A program made the translations under genes and the position numbers. A stretch of DNA of 64,000 nt. It comes from Nevskia ramosa DSM 11499 (GTDB lineage: Bacteria; Pseudomonadota; Gammaproteobacteria; Nevskiales; Nevskiaceae). The DNA is taken from the NCBI RefSeq assembly GCF_000420645.1, contig NZ_ATVI01000006.1, forward strand, positions 496,001 through 560,000, written 5' to 3'. Below, piece after piece: positions 9,096-16,780 of this stretch (the first letter of the stretch is position 1; every line of letters starts with the position of its first letter). The notes beneath the pieces were generated by a model. The model searched no databases. It saw nothing but the letters and a program-made list of their open reading frames with translations, and was not told where the DNA came from.

Positions 9096-9109
9096 AGCCT
9101 CGCCACAGC

Positions 9110-9976
9110 TCAGGCGTCGTCGTCGACCGGCTGTGCAGGCTGACGACTGCGCTCGAACTGCTCGAGCACGTGGCTGAGGCGATCGCCCAGATGCTGACTG
9201 GCCGCCCGCTGCATCGCTCGCGAGACCTCGGCGTGCACGGCCATTTCCACCAGTGGCCGCAGGCGCCAGATCAGATCGCCGATCTCGGCGGATTCCTCGG
9301 GCGGCGGCAGACCGTCGCCGTACTTGTCGAGCAGGTGGCGGTCGATCAACTGCACCATCGCTTCCGCAGCGCGTTCGACATTGGCACGCAGCAGGCCGAC
9401 GACATTGAGCATGTCGGCCAGCGGAATACCGATCCGCACCAGTTCTGAAGCGGCGTGGATCATCTTCGGGCTGGGCGCCATGAATTTGCCGCCCTGCTGT
9501 TGCAGGATTTCCAGATCGACGACGCTGGCCAGCAGGCGCGGGTCGAAATTGCCGTCGAACAGCTTGACCAAATCCTGCAGGGTGAACGTGACCGGCTGCT
9601 CGTCGCTCCAGGGGCTGGCAACGGCGGATTCGATGCCGATCACCTGCGCCAGATTCTGGCCCTGGTCGAGCGCTTCGATCAGCTCGCCGATCGACGACAG
9701 CGTGTAACCGCGGGCCAGCAGCTGGCCGACGATGCGCAGGCGCGACAGGTGATCGGCGTTGTAGACGCCAGCCCGGCCGCGGCGCTCGGGCGGCGGAATG
9801 ATGCCGCGATCCTGATAGGCGCGGACGTTGCGCACCGTGGTGTTGGCCTGCCGCGCCAGCTGGTCGATCGTGTATTCGGGCCCCACCGGCGGCACGGGCA
9901 CGGGAGTTGCCCTCCCCAGTTCGGGCAAGGAAAGCGATGACAAGCGGCCGAGAATGCCTTTCATGGTCGCCATCAT
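9110..9976 (-). CDS. MerR-family transcriptional regulator
   Basis: 288 residues from the ATG at 9976; ATGs at 9973 and 9964 are also possible. The open frame runs up to a TTG at 10042, but that would place the start inside the palindrome, so a downstream start is preferred. The MerR helix-turn-helix is at about residues 33-100: YTIDQLARQANTTVRNVRAYQDRGIIPPPERRG, then YNADHLSRLRIVGQLLARGYTLSSIGEL. The C-terminal region is long, helical and without a metal-binding Cys set, so a small-molecule or protein signal is more likely than a metal. It probably controls itself and the divergent PF10118 gene. Confidence 0.88.
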   Translation of the reverse strand: MMATMKGILGRLSSLSLPELGRATPVPVPPVGPEYTIDQLARQANTTVRNVRAYQDRGIIPPPERRGRAGVYNADHLSRLRIVGQLLARGYTLSSIGELIEALDQGQNLAQVIGIESAVASPWSDEQPVTFTLQDLVKLFDGNFDPRLLASVVDLEILQQQGGKFMAPSPKMIHAASELVRIGIPLADMLNVVGLLRANVERAAEAMVQLIDRHLLDKYGDGLPPPEESAEIGDLIWRLRPLVEMAVHAEVSRAMQRAASQHLGDRLSHVLEQFERSRQPAQPVDDDA

Positions 9977-9995
9977 ACCGATCGACACCCGCCGC

Positions 9996-10026
9996 TTGAC
10001 AGTCTCCTTGCTGGCATTGTTACTAT
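9996..10026 (+). promoter_or_regulatory. Candidate sigma-70 promoter for the PF10118 gene
   Basis: TTGACA at 9996-10001 is a perfect -35. TACTAT at 10021-10026 is a 4-of-6 -10, with a 19-base spacer. Such long spacers are typical of MerR-activated promoters. The predicted start would fall in the palindrome at 10031-10054. Confidence 0.4.
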
Positions 10027-10030
10027 TGCA

Positions 10031-10054
10031 CTGTGACATCAATTGATGTCACAG
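10031..10054. promoter_or_regulatory. Perfect 24-bp palindrome, probable operator
   Basis: The half-site CTGTGACATCAA is followed directly by its exact reverse complement, with no spacer. It lies between the divergent MerR gene and the PF10118 hydrolase gene, just downstream of the candidate -10. Likely the binding site of the adjacent regulator, though its position downstream of -10 is unusual for MerR proteins. Confidence 0.7.
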
Positions 10055-10109
10055 TTTCAGCCCAGCACTAGCTTGCTACCGCTGACCTTACAAACCGAGG
10101 AGCCGCACC

Positions 10110-10961
10110 ATGATGCCCGTCCGCCGCGATCTGCAGTTCAAGCTGGCCGATGTCGATCTGAAGACCTGGAATGCCAATGGTCCGCTGGTCAGCGCCTACA
10201 TGAATACGCTGTCGCTGTTCTTTCCGGACGGCGAGCGCTTCTTCATCCATTCCCTGCGTCATTACCGCGACCAGATCACCGATCCGGAGCTCAAGGCCCA
10301 GGTCACCGGCTTCATCGGCCAGGAAGCGATGCACGGCCGCGAGCATGAGGAATACAACGAGCGCCTCGCCGAGCAGGGCATGCCCGCCGAACAGCTGGTG
10401 CAGAGCATCTTCAAGATCATCGAAGCCGCCAAGCGCCTGCCAGAGCCGGCGCAGCTGTCGATCACCATCGCGCTGGAGCATTTCACCGCGATCTATGGCG
10501 ATCTGCTGCTGCGCAAGCCGGAACTGATCGAGGGCAGCAATCCGACGATGACGGCGATGTGGCAATGGCATGCGCTCGAGGAAACCGAGCACAAGGCCGT
10601 GGCCTTCGACGTCTACTCGAAAGTGGTCGGCAGCGATCTGCGCGCCTATCTGCTGCGCACCTCGACCCTGGTGGTGATCACCAGCATCTTCCTGTCGCTG
10701 ATCGCGGCAGCGATGGCGCGCATGCTGATTGCCGACAAGACCACCAAGAAGGGGCTGCGTGAATGGGCCAAGTTCGCCTGGTTCATGGTTGGCCCGGCCG
10801 GCGGCCTGCGCGGCATCGCGCTGCCCTGGCTGGACTACTTCAAGCCGGGCTTCCATCCCTGGGATCACGACAACCGCCACTTCCTGAACCAGATCGACGC
10901 GATCAACGAGCAGTACGGCGTGCCGGCCAAGAAGTCGCCGAAGATGGCTGCCGCTGCCTGA
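10110..10961 (+). CDS. Predicted di-metal hydrolase, PF10118 family
   Basis: 283 residues, with GAGGAG about 8 bases before the ATG. It belongs to the family annotated as predicted metal-dependent hydrolases (PF10118), ferritin-like helical proteins. Likely metal ligands are Glu/His pairs in FIGQEAMHGREHEEYN, ALEHFTAIYGD and WQWHALEETEHKAVAFDVY, an arrangement like that of di-iron carboxylate proteins. One or two hydrophobic helices (LLRTSTLVVITSIFLSLIAA and the WFMVGPAGG region) suggest membrane association. Substrate unknown. A MerR gene beside this family is a pattern I recall from other Proteobacteria. A strong terminator follows. Confidence 0.8.
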   Translation: MMPVRRDLQFKLADVDLKTWNANGPLVSAYMNTLSLFFPDGERFFIHSLRHYRDQITDPELKAQVTGFIGQEAMHGREHEEYNERLAEQGMPAEQLVQSIFKIIEAAKRLPEPAQLSITIALEHFTAIYGDLLLRKPELIEGSNPTMTAMWQWHALEETEHKAVAFDVYSKVVGSDLRAYLLRTSTLVVITSIFLSLIAAAMARMLIADKTTKKGLREWAKFAWFMVGPAGGLRGIALPWLDYFKPGFHPWDHDNRHFLNQIDAINEQYGVPAKKSPKMAAAA

Positions 10962-10981
10962 TCCGGATGTGCTGAAAACCG

Positions 10982-11013
10982 GGCCGGACGAGTTCATCTC
11001 GTCCGGCCTTTTT
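10982..11013 (+). terminator. Rho-independent terminator after the PF10118 gene
   Basis: A perfect 11-bp stem, GGCCGGACGAG (10982-10992)/CTCGTCCGGCC (10998-11008), with loop TTCAT, followed at once by TTTTT. It reads on the plus strand. Confidence 0.93.
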
Positions 11014-11032
11014 CGTGCGCGGCGACGCGGCG

Positions 11033-11536
11033 TCAGGCCGGTGCGGCAGCGAAATCGGCGCTCATTTCCTTGTACGCCTCGACCAGCGTCCAGGCCCCGT
11101 AGGTCGGCAGCGCAAACGTCGCCAGGATTGCCAGCACCGGGCTGAGCCAGCCAAGCAGGATCAGCGCGGGAATGATGCCCAGCAATACGCCGAACAGGTA
11201 TTGCGCGAAGACCATCAGCACCATGCGCCGCCGGCTGATCGCGTAAGACGGAAACTGGCTGGACTTGATGCCGATGATGACGTTGGTGATTCCGAGCTGC
11301 TTGAAGACATAGATGCAGGCATGGTCGCCGGGGTGGACGAACTGCGACACGAACGCCTGGCAGAGCCGTATTTTCCGAAAGAAGGTCGTGCCGATGCGGA
11401 AGCTGATCAGTTCCACGGCCACCGGAACCGTGAAGCCGGGGTTGTAGTGGCCCGTCATTGGGTCGCGGCTGCCGGCCGATACCGTGCCGCCGCCGTCAAC
11501 CGCACCGACAGAGATTTCACCGCAGTATTTGGTCAT
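11033..11536 (-). CDS. Small membrane protein of unknown function
   Basis: 167 residues from the ATG at 11536, with GGATG about 7 bases before it. The N-terminal half is soluble, with a CIYVFKQLGITNVIIGIKSSQ stretch in the middle. Two adjacent transmembrane helices lie near the C-terminus (about 108-150: VFAQYLFGVLLGIIPALILL and LSPVLAILATFALPTYG), followed by a short tail. No recognised domain. It lies 80 bases behind the small lipoprotein gene in the same direction, so it may be the last gene of the lipoprotein cluster. The last ~100 bases before it show no terminator. Confidence 0.65.
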   Translation of the reverse strand: MTKYCGEISVGAVDGGGTVSAGSRDPMTGHYNPGFTVPVAVELISFRIGTTFFRKIRLCQAFVSQFVHPGDHACIYVFKQLGITNVIIGIKSSQFPSYAISRRRMVLMVFAQYLFGVLLGIIPALILLGWLSPVLAILATFALPTYGAWTLVEAYKEMSADFAAAPA

Positions 11537-11616
11537 CGTTCACATCCGGTTGCGTGGAAAAGCCAGTAAGAGGACGGCATGGGTCGCGCTCGGCGCATCG
11601 GGGCCGAACGTCGCGT

Positions 11617-11916
11617 TCAGGATTTCTTGCAGGCGCGGCCGAGCAGCAGGCCGCCGTCGATACAGCCGCTGTCGTCGATGCGCATCGCCTGGGTCTGGCC
11701 GGCGAAGGTGATGTAGACCTTGCCGTCCTCGACCTTGAAGCTGCCGACCTGGATGTTGCCGAGCAGGTCGATTTCGACCCGATCGCCCTTGAACGTGTAC
11801 AGCGTGTCCCAGCGGCCGTTGATCTCGTTGACGCTGCCGTACTCGCCGGACAGGCCACCGCCGCCGCAAGCGGCGAGCGTGGCGATCAGCAGCAGATGCA
11901 AAGCGGCTTTCTTCAT
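11617..11916 (-). CDS. Small lipoprotein
   Basis: 99 residues. The signal is typical of a lipoprotein: MKKAALHLLL core, lipobox L-A-A-C at 14-17, then a GGGG linker. There is no Asp at +2, so outer-membrane sorting is expected. The mature 82 residues read like a small beta-barrel or beta-sandwich (WDTLYTFKGDRVEIDLLGNI, VGSFKVEDGKVYITFAGQ) with a late C-x-n-C pair (SGCIDGGLLLGRACKKS) that may form a disulfide. Function unknown. Same orientation as the two lipoprotein genes upstream. Confidence 0.75.
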   Translation of the reverse strand: MKKAALHLLLIATLAACGGGGLSGEYGSVNEINGRWDTLYTFKGDRVEIDLLGNIQVGSFKVEDGKVYITFAGQTQAMRIDDSGCIDGGLLLGRACKKS

Positions 11917-11954
11917 GGCGATGTCTCCCTGGTGGACGAAGGGTTCGAGCGGTT

Positions 11955-12737
11955 TCAGCGCAGGGCCACGGCGCCGAGCTGCGCCGGATTGCCGTACTGG
12001 CGGCTGATCACGCGGTAGTCGAGCACCCGGCCTTCGATCAGCAGGCCGCCGGCACGGCGCGTGGCCCGGCCGATGGCGATGCGCATGTCGACGTCGACGG
12101 CGCGCATGCCGGCTTTGCGCAGCGCTTCGCGGGCGGCGTCCGGCGCCAGTGGCCAGAGATAGGCATCGGCGCTGTTGCCCAGCTGCAGCGCGAATTTCTC
12201 GCCGTAAGCCTCGAAGCTGTAGCTGACACCGGGTTCGAAGGCCGGCAGGTAATAGCCGCCGCGGCCAGCGTCGTATTCGCTGAGGTTGCAGTCGGTCTTC
12301 AGCTTCAGGAAGCCGGTTTCGGCGGTCGACGCGGCGATCGCCTCCAGCCGCTCCAGCTCGGCCTTGAGTGCGGCGGCGCGCGAGAACTCGTCGGCCGTCC
12401 GTACTGTCGGGGCTTGCGCCGCCCAGGCTTCCAGCGGCGGCGTCTGGCCGACGAGCCGGTAGGCAAGCAGCAGCAATTGCAGGTTGTCCGGATAGTCCAG
12501 CGTCCCGGTGCCGACGACACCCGGCGCTGATGACGGCGACGCTTCGGACGACGAAGCAGCGGACGCCGTTGGCGCGGGTGTCGGCGACATTGCTGGAGCT
12601 GCGCCATAGACCGCCGCTGGCGGGGCCGCCGGACTGGCCGATTTGCTGCAGGCGGCAAGCAGGACCAGCGTCGCCAGGGCAGCGAAGACAACCGGGCCTG
12701 GAAGCATTCGCGGAGCGAAAGTCATCGCGCCGCTCAC
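11955..12737 (-). CDS. Lipoprotein of unknown function
   Basis: 260 residues if translation starts at the GTG at 12737, which overlaps the stop of the upstream lipoprotein gene (GTGA) and implies coupling; an ATG at 12725 would drop four residues. Lipobox L-A-A-C with the lipidated Cys at 30. A low-complexity Ala/Pro/Ser linker (about 33-68) precedes a globular domain with LDYPDNLQLLLLAYRLVG, a helical region, and a C-terminal half containing FEPGVSYSFEAYGEKFALQLG and DVDMRIAIGRATRR, a plausible alpha/beta fold. I do not recognise it with confidence. Second gene of the cluster facing the kinase fusion. Confidence 0.75.
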   Translation of the reverse strand: MSGAMTFAPRMLPGPVVFAALATLVLLAACSKSASPAAPPAAVYGAAPAMSPTPAPTASAASSSEASPSSAPGVVGTGTLDYPDNLQLLLLAYRLVGQTPPLEAWAAQAPTVRTADEFSRAAALKAELERLEAIAASTAETGFLKLKTDCNLSEYDAGRGGYYLPAFEPGVSYSFEAYGEKFALQLGNSADAYLWPLAPDAAREALRKAGMRAVDVDMRIAIGRATRRAGGLLIEGRVLDYRVISRQYGNPAQLGAVALR

Positions 12738-13699
12738 AGCTTCGGCGCCGCGGCGCCCTGCTGGGCGGCCTTCAGCTCGTTCTGCTGGCGCTGCTGCTCC
12801 AGCGCCAGGATTTCTTCCTGCATCGCCGTGCCGTAGGCGTAGAGCCTGGCCTGGTCGGCCATGCCGACGCTCAGCTCGTTGACCAGCAGCGGATTGTCCG
12901 GCGCCAGATTGATCATCGCGGCGACGGTTATGCCGCAGGCTTCGCTCCAGCCCTGGTGGACATCACCGCGGGCATTGATCGTCGGGCAGCGACTGGCGAG
13001 CGGATTCTGGGCCGAGATCGGCTGGCCGCCGGGATCGCTGAGCCACCAGATCTGCACCCAGGGGCGATTGCCGCCATCGTTCTTCTGGGTGCGCTGTGGC
13101 GCACCGTACTTGGCGATCAGCGCCTGCTGCACAGAGTCGGCGGCGGGCTGCTCGCCCGGCCGGTAGTACTGCGTGCGCCAGATGCCGACCGCGGTCTCGC
13201 GCCCCGGTACGCCGGGTGTCGCCACGGTCACCGTTTCGTCGACATGCTTCCAGACTCGGTTGCCAAGGCCGCAGGCCTGCATGTCGGCCATGCTCTTGTA
13301 CTTGCACTCGGCGGTCTCGCCGGACTGAACGGTGAACTGCTGCGGGCCGAGCTTCATCGCACCGGTGTTCAGCTCGGAGAAGAAGCGGTCCTCGTTGACC
13401 ACCACCGCGTTCTTCTGCGCGCAGCGCGCCAGGTTCAGCGCTTCGTCGCGCGTCAGGCCGAGCTTCAGGCCGGCGATGTCAGGACCATCGACCTTGCTCC
13501 TGATCTTCGCCGGACAGTCGACCTCGGGCAGGCCATCGCCCGCCCGTTCAGTACTGGCAGATGCCGCCGCAGCAGCGGGCTGATTGCCGGGGCTGCCGCT
13601 CTTGCCGCAGGCGACCAGCAGCAAAGCGATGGCAAGCACGGCAGCGATGCGGCCACGCTGCGGACGGAGGCTCGGACAGGAACGGCGGCTGGGCATCAT
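12734..13699 (-). CDS. Lipoprotein of unknown function, first gene of the cluster
   Basis: 321 residues from the ATG at 13699. A basic N-terminus and hydrophobic core end in lipobox L-V-A-C (Cys31), followed by GKSGSPG and an Ala-rich linker. The mature part contains several cysteines (a VDCPAKIRSK opening, LARCAQKNAVV, TAECKYKSMADMQACGLG, a SRCPTINARG and a SEACGI), enough for two or three disulfides. The C-terminus is a Glu/Gln-rich helix (MQEEILALEQQRQQNELKAAQQ). Family not recognised. It begins 63 bases from the 11-bp-period repeats, so a regulator binding there could control it. Confidence 0.75.
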   Translation of the reverse strand: MMPSRRSCPSLRPQRGRIAAVLAIALLLVACGKSGSPGNQPAAAAASASTERAGDGLPEVDCPAKIRSKVDGPDIAGLKLGLTRDEALNLARCAQKNAVVVNEDRFFSELNTGAMKLGPQQFTVQSGETAECKYKSMADMQACGLGNRVWKHVDETVTVATPGVPGRETAVGIWRTQYYRPGEQPAADSVQQALIAKYGAPQRTQKNDGGNRPWVQIWWLSDPGGQPISAQNPLASRCPTINARGDVHQGWSEACGITVAAMINLAPDNPLLVNELSVGMADQARLYAYGTAMQEEILALEQQRQQNELKAAQQGAAAPKL

Positions 13700-13761
13700 G
13701 GCGGGCGGCCTCTGCGGTGGGTAAGAGGCCTGCAGTGGGCAACGGCCGCCGGCCGCCTGTC

Positions 13762-13790
13762 ATAACCGCGCGCTAACGGAACCCTAACGG
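13762..13790. promoter_or_regulatory. Three tandem 7-bp repeats at 11-bp period; candidate OmpR/PhoB-type operator
   Basis: ATAACCG (13762-13768), CTAACGG (13773-13779) and CTAACGG (13784-13790), with 4-bp spacers CGCG and AACC. The last two copies are identical and the first matches 5 of 7. This is the standard target layout of OmpR/PhoB winged-helix proteins. It sits 63 bases upstream of the lipoprotein gene start and 142 bases upstream of the gene for a protein carrying just such a domain. Confidence 0.6.
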
Positions 13791-13932
13791 CTGAGTTTTC
13801 CCTATGCAGCCAATGCTTTGAACCTGTCACCAGGCGCTGGTCCGCGACCTGGGACGACGGCCTGTTGACCGATCGCCGCCGGGCACGCGATAAACACGAT
13901 GTCGCGAAACGCGGACTGGATATCGCCCCCTC

Positions 13933-16671
13933 ATGGAAGCCAAGGTGCCGCGCCGCGACACGCCGCTGTATCGCTACCGTTTCGGTGCGGTGGAATTCGA
14001 CGAGGCGCGGCAGACGCTGAGCGTCGATGGCGAATTGGTCGAACTCGAACAGCGGCCCTTGCAGCTGCTTGCCGAGCTGCTGCGCCATCCGGATGAAGTC
14101 GTCACCCGCGAGGAGCTGCTGGACTCGGTGTGGGCCGGCCGGCCGACCGTCGACAACGTGCTGGCCAACGCCGTCACCAAGCTGCGCAAGGCGCTGGGCG
14201 AAGTGGAAGGCGCAAGGATCATCACGTTGCCGCGGATCGGCTATCGGCTGATCGGTCCCGTCGAACGCTCGACCGTCGGCCGTCAACTCAAGACCCAGCT
14301 GGCGCTTGCGCCGGGCGCGCCGGTGCCGGGGCGCGACGGCTTCCGGCTGGAAGCGCTGCTCGGTAGCAGCTCCGGCGCCGAAGTCTGGCGCGCGCACCAT
14401 CCGAAGTCCGGCGAATCACGCATCTACAAGTTCAGCCGGGACGGTGAACGACTGGCGGCGCTGAAGCGCGAAGCGACCCTGGCCCGGCTGCTTCGGGAAG
14501 CGCTGGGCGCTCGCGACGATCTGATCCGCCTGCTCGACTGGAACTTCGAGTCACCGCCGTTCTTTCTCGAATGCGAGGACGGCGGCAGCGATCTCGCCGC
14601 GTGGGCCGCGCAGGGCCATCTCGCCGCGCTCGACGTTGAAGCGCGGATCGCGCTGTTTCTCGCGATTGCCGAGGCCGTTGCTGCCGCTCATTCGGTCGGC
14701 GTGCTGCACAAGGATCTGAAGCCGGCCAATGTGCTGATTGCACGGCATCCCTCGGCGACGGGCGAGCCCGGCTGGCAGCCGAAACTCGGCGATTTCGGCA
14801 GTGGCAGATTGCTGGAGCCGGAGCGTCTCGAAGCGCTCGGCATCACCCGGCTCGGCTTCACGGTGGCCGACGCAGCGACCGACGCCAGCGGCACGCCGCT
14901 GTATCTGGCACCCGAGCTGATCGCCGGGCGAAGTCCGACCGTGCAGAGCGATGTCTACGCGCTCGGCCTGATCCTGTACCAGCTGCTGGTCGGCGATCTG
15001 AAGCGGCCGATGGCGACCGGCTGGGAGCAGGACATCGCCGATCCGCTGGCTCGCACCGATATCGCGGCGGCAACCGCGGGCCAGCCCCAGCAGCGGCTGG
15101 AAACGGTCGCCGCCCTGATCCAGCGGCTGCGCGACCGTGACCGTCGCCGCGAGACCGCAGACCGGCTGCACGATGCAGAGACTCGGGCGGCGCTCGCCGA
15201 ACGCCGGCTCGAACGCAGCCATGGGCGGCGGCCATGGATGCTCGCCGCTGCCGCGGTACTGGTCCTCGGATTGGCAGTCAGCCTGTGGCAGGCCCGCCGG
15301 GCCAGTCTGGCCCGCGACGAGGCGCATCGGCAGGCCGCGCTCGCCGAAGCCTCGAACCGCTTCCTGACCGATGACCTGCTCGGCGCCGCCGGTGCCGGCG
15401 GCGCCACCACCGCCTGGTATCAGCGCAACCCGCCGCTGCGCGAAGTGATCGACCGCGCGGCCGAACGGCTGGGCAGCCGGTTCGAGGGCGCGCCGCTGGT
15501 CGAGGCCGGGCTGCGGCGGACGCTGGGCCGCGCCTATCGGGCACTGGGCAACTACGATCTCGCCGAGCCGCAGCTGGCTCGCGCGCTGACCCTGTTCGAT
15601 GCCGCCCTCGGGCCGCTGTCCGACGAGGCGGTGCTGACCGGCTACGAACGGGCACTGTCCTTGAGCTTCCTGTCGCGCTTCGACGAAGCCCGCGACCAGC
15701 TGGCTCGCAGCGATGCGGCCGCTGGCGCCCGGCTGCTGGCAGTCGGCGACGTGGCCTTGCGCGCCCAGCTGGCGCACGGCACCTGGCATTACCAGAAGAT
15801 CGAACCGGAAGCCGCGCTGGCCCGCTACCGCAATGCCCAGCGCCTGAACCAGCTGCTTTATCCGGATGACGCCGCCACCGCGGCCCATATCGACGGCAGC
15901 ATCGCCGGCTGCCTGCTGCGCCTGCAGCGGCCACGCGAAGCCGAGCTGATCGCCCGCGAAATGCTGTCCGGCGAACGCTATAGCGAAGCCAATGTCGGCG
16001 GCGCGGTGCTGGCCAGCGCCCGGCTGAACCTGGCCAATGCCTTGCGCGCCCAGAATCGCGTCGGCGAAGCGATTCCGTACGCGCAAGCCGCGGTCGGCAG
16101 TTTCGAGCAGCTCGAAGGCCCTGACGCGCAGCGAACGATCAACGCGCTGTCCAGCCTCGGCCGCCTGCAGTCGATGGCCGGTGACAGCAGCGCCGCGCTC
16201 ACCGTGCAGCGCGAGGTGCTGGCCCGTTCGCTGCGCCGCTGGGGCGCGAAGAACCAGTACACCCTGGTCGAGCGGATGAATCTCGGTTTCCTGGAAGCCG
16301 AGCAGGGCCAGCGCGACGCTGCGCTGATCGATCTGCGCGCGGCGGAAGCTGGGCTGGTCGAAACCTCGGGGGCGCAATCGGCGCTGGTTCAAGCCGCCCG
16401 CTTCGGACTCGCCGATCTCGCCGGCGACCTCGGCCGCTACTCGGAAGCGCTGCAGGCCTTGGCTGGCATCGATGCGAAAGCGCTGCAGGCGACCACCAGC
16501 GATCCCGGCCGCGCCGAACTGCTGACGGCACTGAAGGCGAGGATCGTCCACCAGCGCGACCACAGCCCGGCCAGCCGACAGGCGCTCGATCAGGCGATCA
16601 CTGCGATGAACAAGGCCGGTGTGGCCGCCAGCGATATCGAGCCGTTCCAGGCGGTACTCGTCGGTCAATGA
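13933..16671 (+). CDS. Winged-helix DNA-binding / Ser-Thr protein kinase / TM / TPR fusion
   Basis: 912 residues. Residues 14-108 form an OmpR/CadC-type winged helix (FDEARQTLSVDGELVELEQ, VTREELLDSVWAG, RIGYRL). Residues 138-400 form a eukaryotic-type kinase: glycine loop LLGSSSGAEVW (142-152), Lys166, Glu180, catalytic HKDLKPAN (259-266), DFG (287-289), APE (326-328) and Asp340. The key residues are present, so an active enzyme is likely, although the catalytic HRD arginine is Lys. One transmembrane helix spans 434-452. The rest is TPR-like helical repeats, placed in the periplasm if the kinase is cytoplasmic. The start has no clear Shine-Dalgarno site. CadC-like membrane regulators and PknB-like kinases are each common; joined in one chain they are unusual. 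Divergent from three lipoprotein genes. Confidence 0.88.
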   Translation: MEAKVPRRDTPLYRYRFGAVEFDEARQTLSVDGELVELEQRPLQLLAELLRHPDEVVTREELLDSVWAGRPTVDNVLANAVTKLRKALGEVEGARIITLPRIGYRLIGPVERSTVGRQLKTQLALAPGAPVPGRDGFRLEALLGSSSGAEVWRAHHPKSGESRIYKFSRDGERLAALKREATLARLLREALGARDDLIRLLDWNFESPPFFLECEDGGSDLAAWAAQGHLAALDVEARIALFLAIAEAVAAAHSVGVLHKDLKPANVLIARHPSATGEPGWQPKLGDFGSGRLLEPERLEALGITRLGFTVADAATDASGTPLYLAPELIAGRSPTVQSDVYALGLILYQLLVGDLKRPMATGWEQDIADPLARTDIAAATAGQPQQRLETVAALIQRLRDRDRRRETADRLHDAETRAALAERRLERSHGRRPWMLAAAAVLVLGLAVSLWQARRASLARDEAHRQAALAEASNRFLTDDLLGAAGAGGATTAWYQRNPPLREVIDRAAERLGSRFEGAPLVEAGLRRTLGRAYRALGNYDLAEPQLARALTLFDAALGPLSDEAVLTGYERALSLSFLSRFDEARDQLARSDAAAGARLLAVGDVALRAQLAHGTWHYQKIEPEAALARYRNAQRLNQLLYPDDAATAAHIDGSIAGCLLRLQRPREAELIAREMLSGERYSEANVGGAVLASARLNLANALRAQNRVGEAIPYAQAAVGSFEQLEGPDAQRTINALSSLGRLQSMAGDSSAALTVQREVLARSLRRWGAKNQYTLVERMNLGFLEAEQGQRDAALIDLRAAEAGLVETSGAQSALVQAARFGLADLAGDLGRYSEALQALAGIDAKALQATTSDPGRAELLTALKARIVHQRDHSPASRQALDQAITAMNKAGVAASDIEPFQAVLVGQ

Positions 16672-16780
16672 GCCAGAGGCCGCCCGGCGGCGCCGGCAGA
16701 CCACCGCCCGCGCTGTCTCTCAATTGTCATCAAAGCCCCTTCTAGTACGATTCCCGATCATCTTCCGTGCCGCCGCCCGC

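Noticed and set aside
14551-16704. 717-residue open frame on the minus strand opposite the kinase fusion
   Set aside because: Antisense shadow; the plus strand shows intact kinase and winged-helix motifs.
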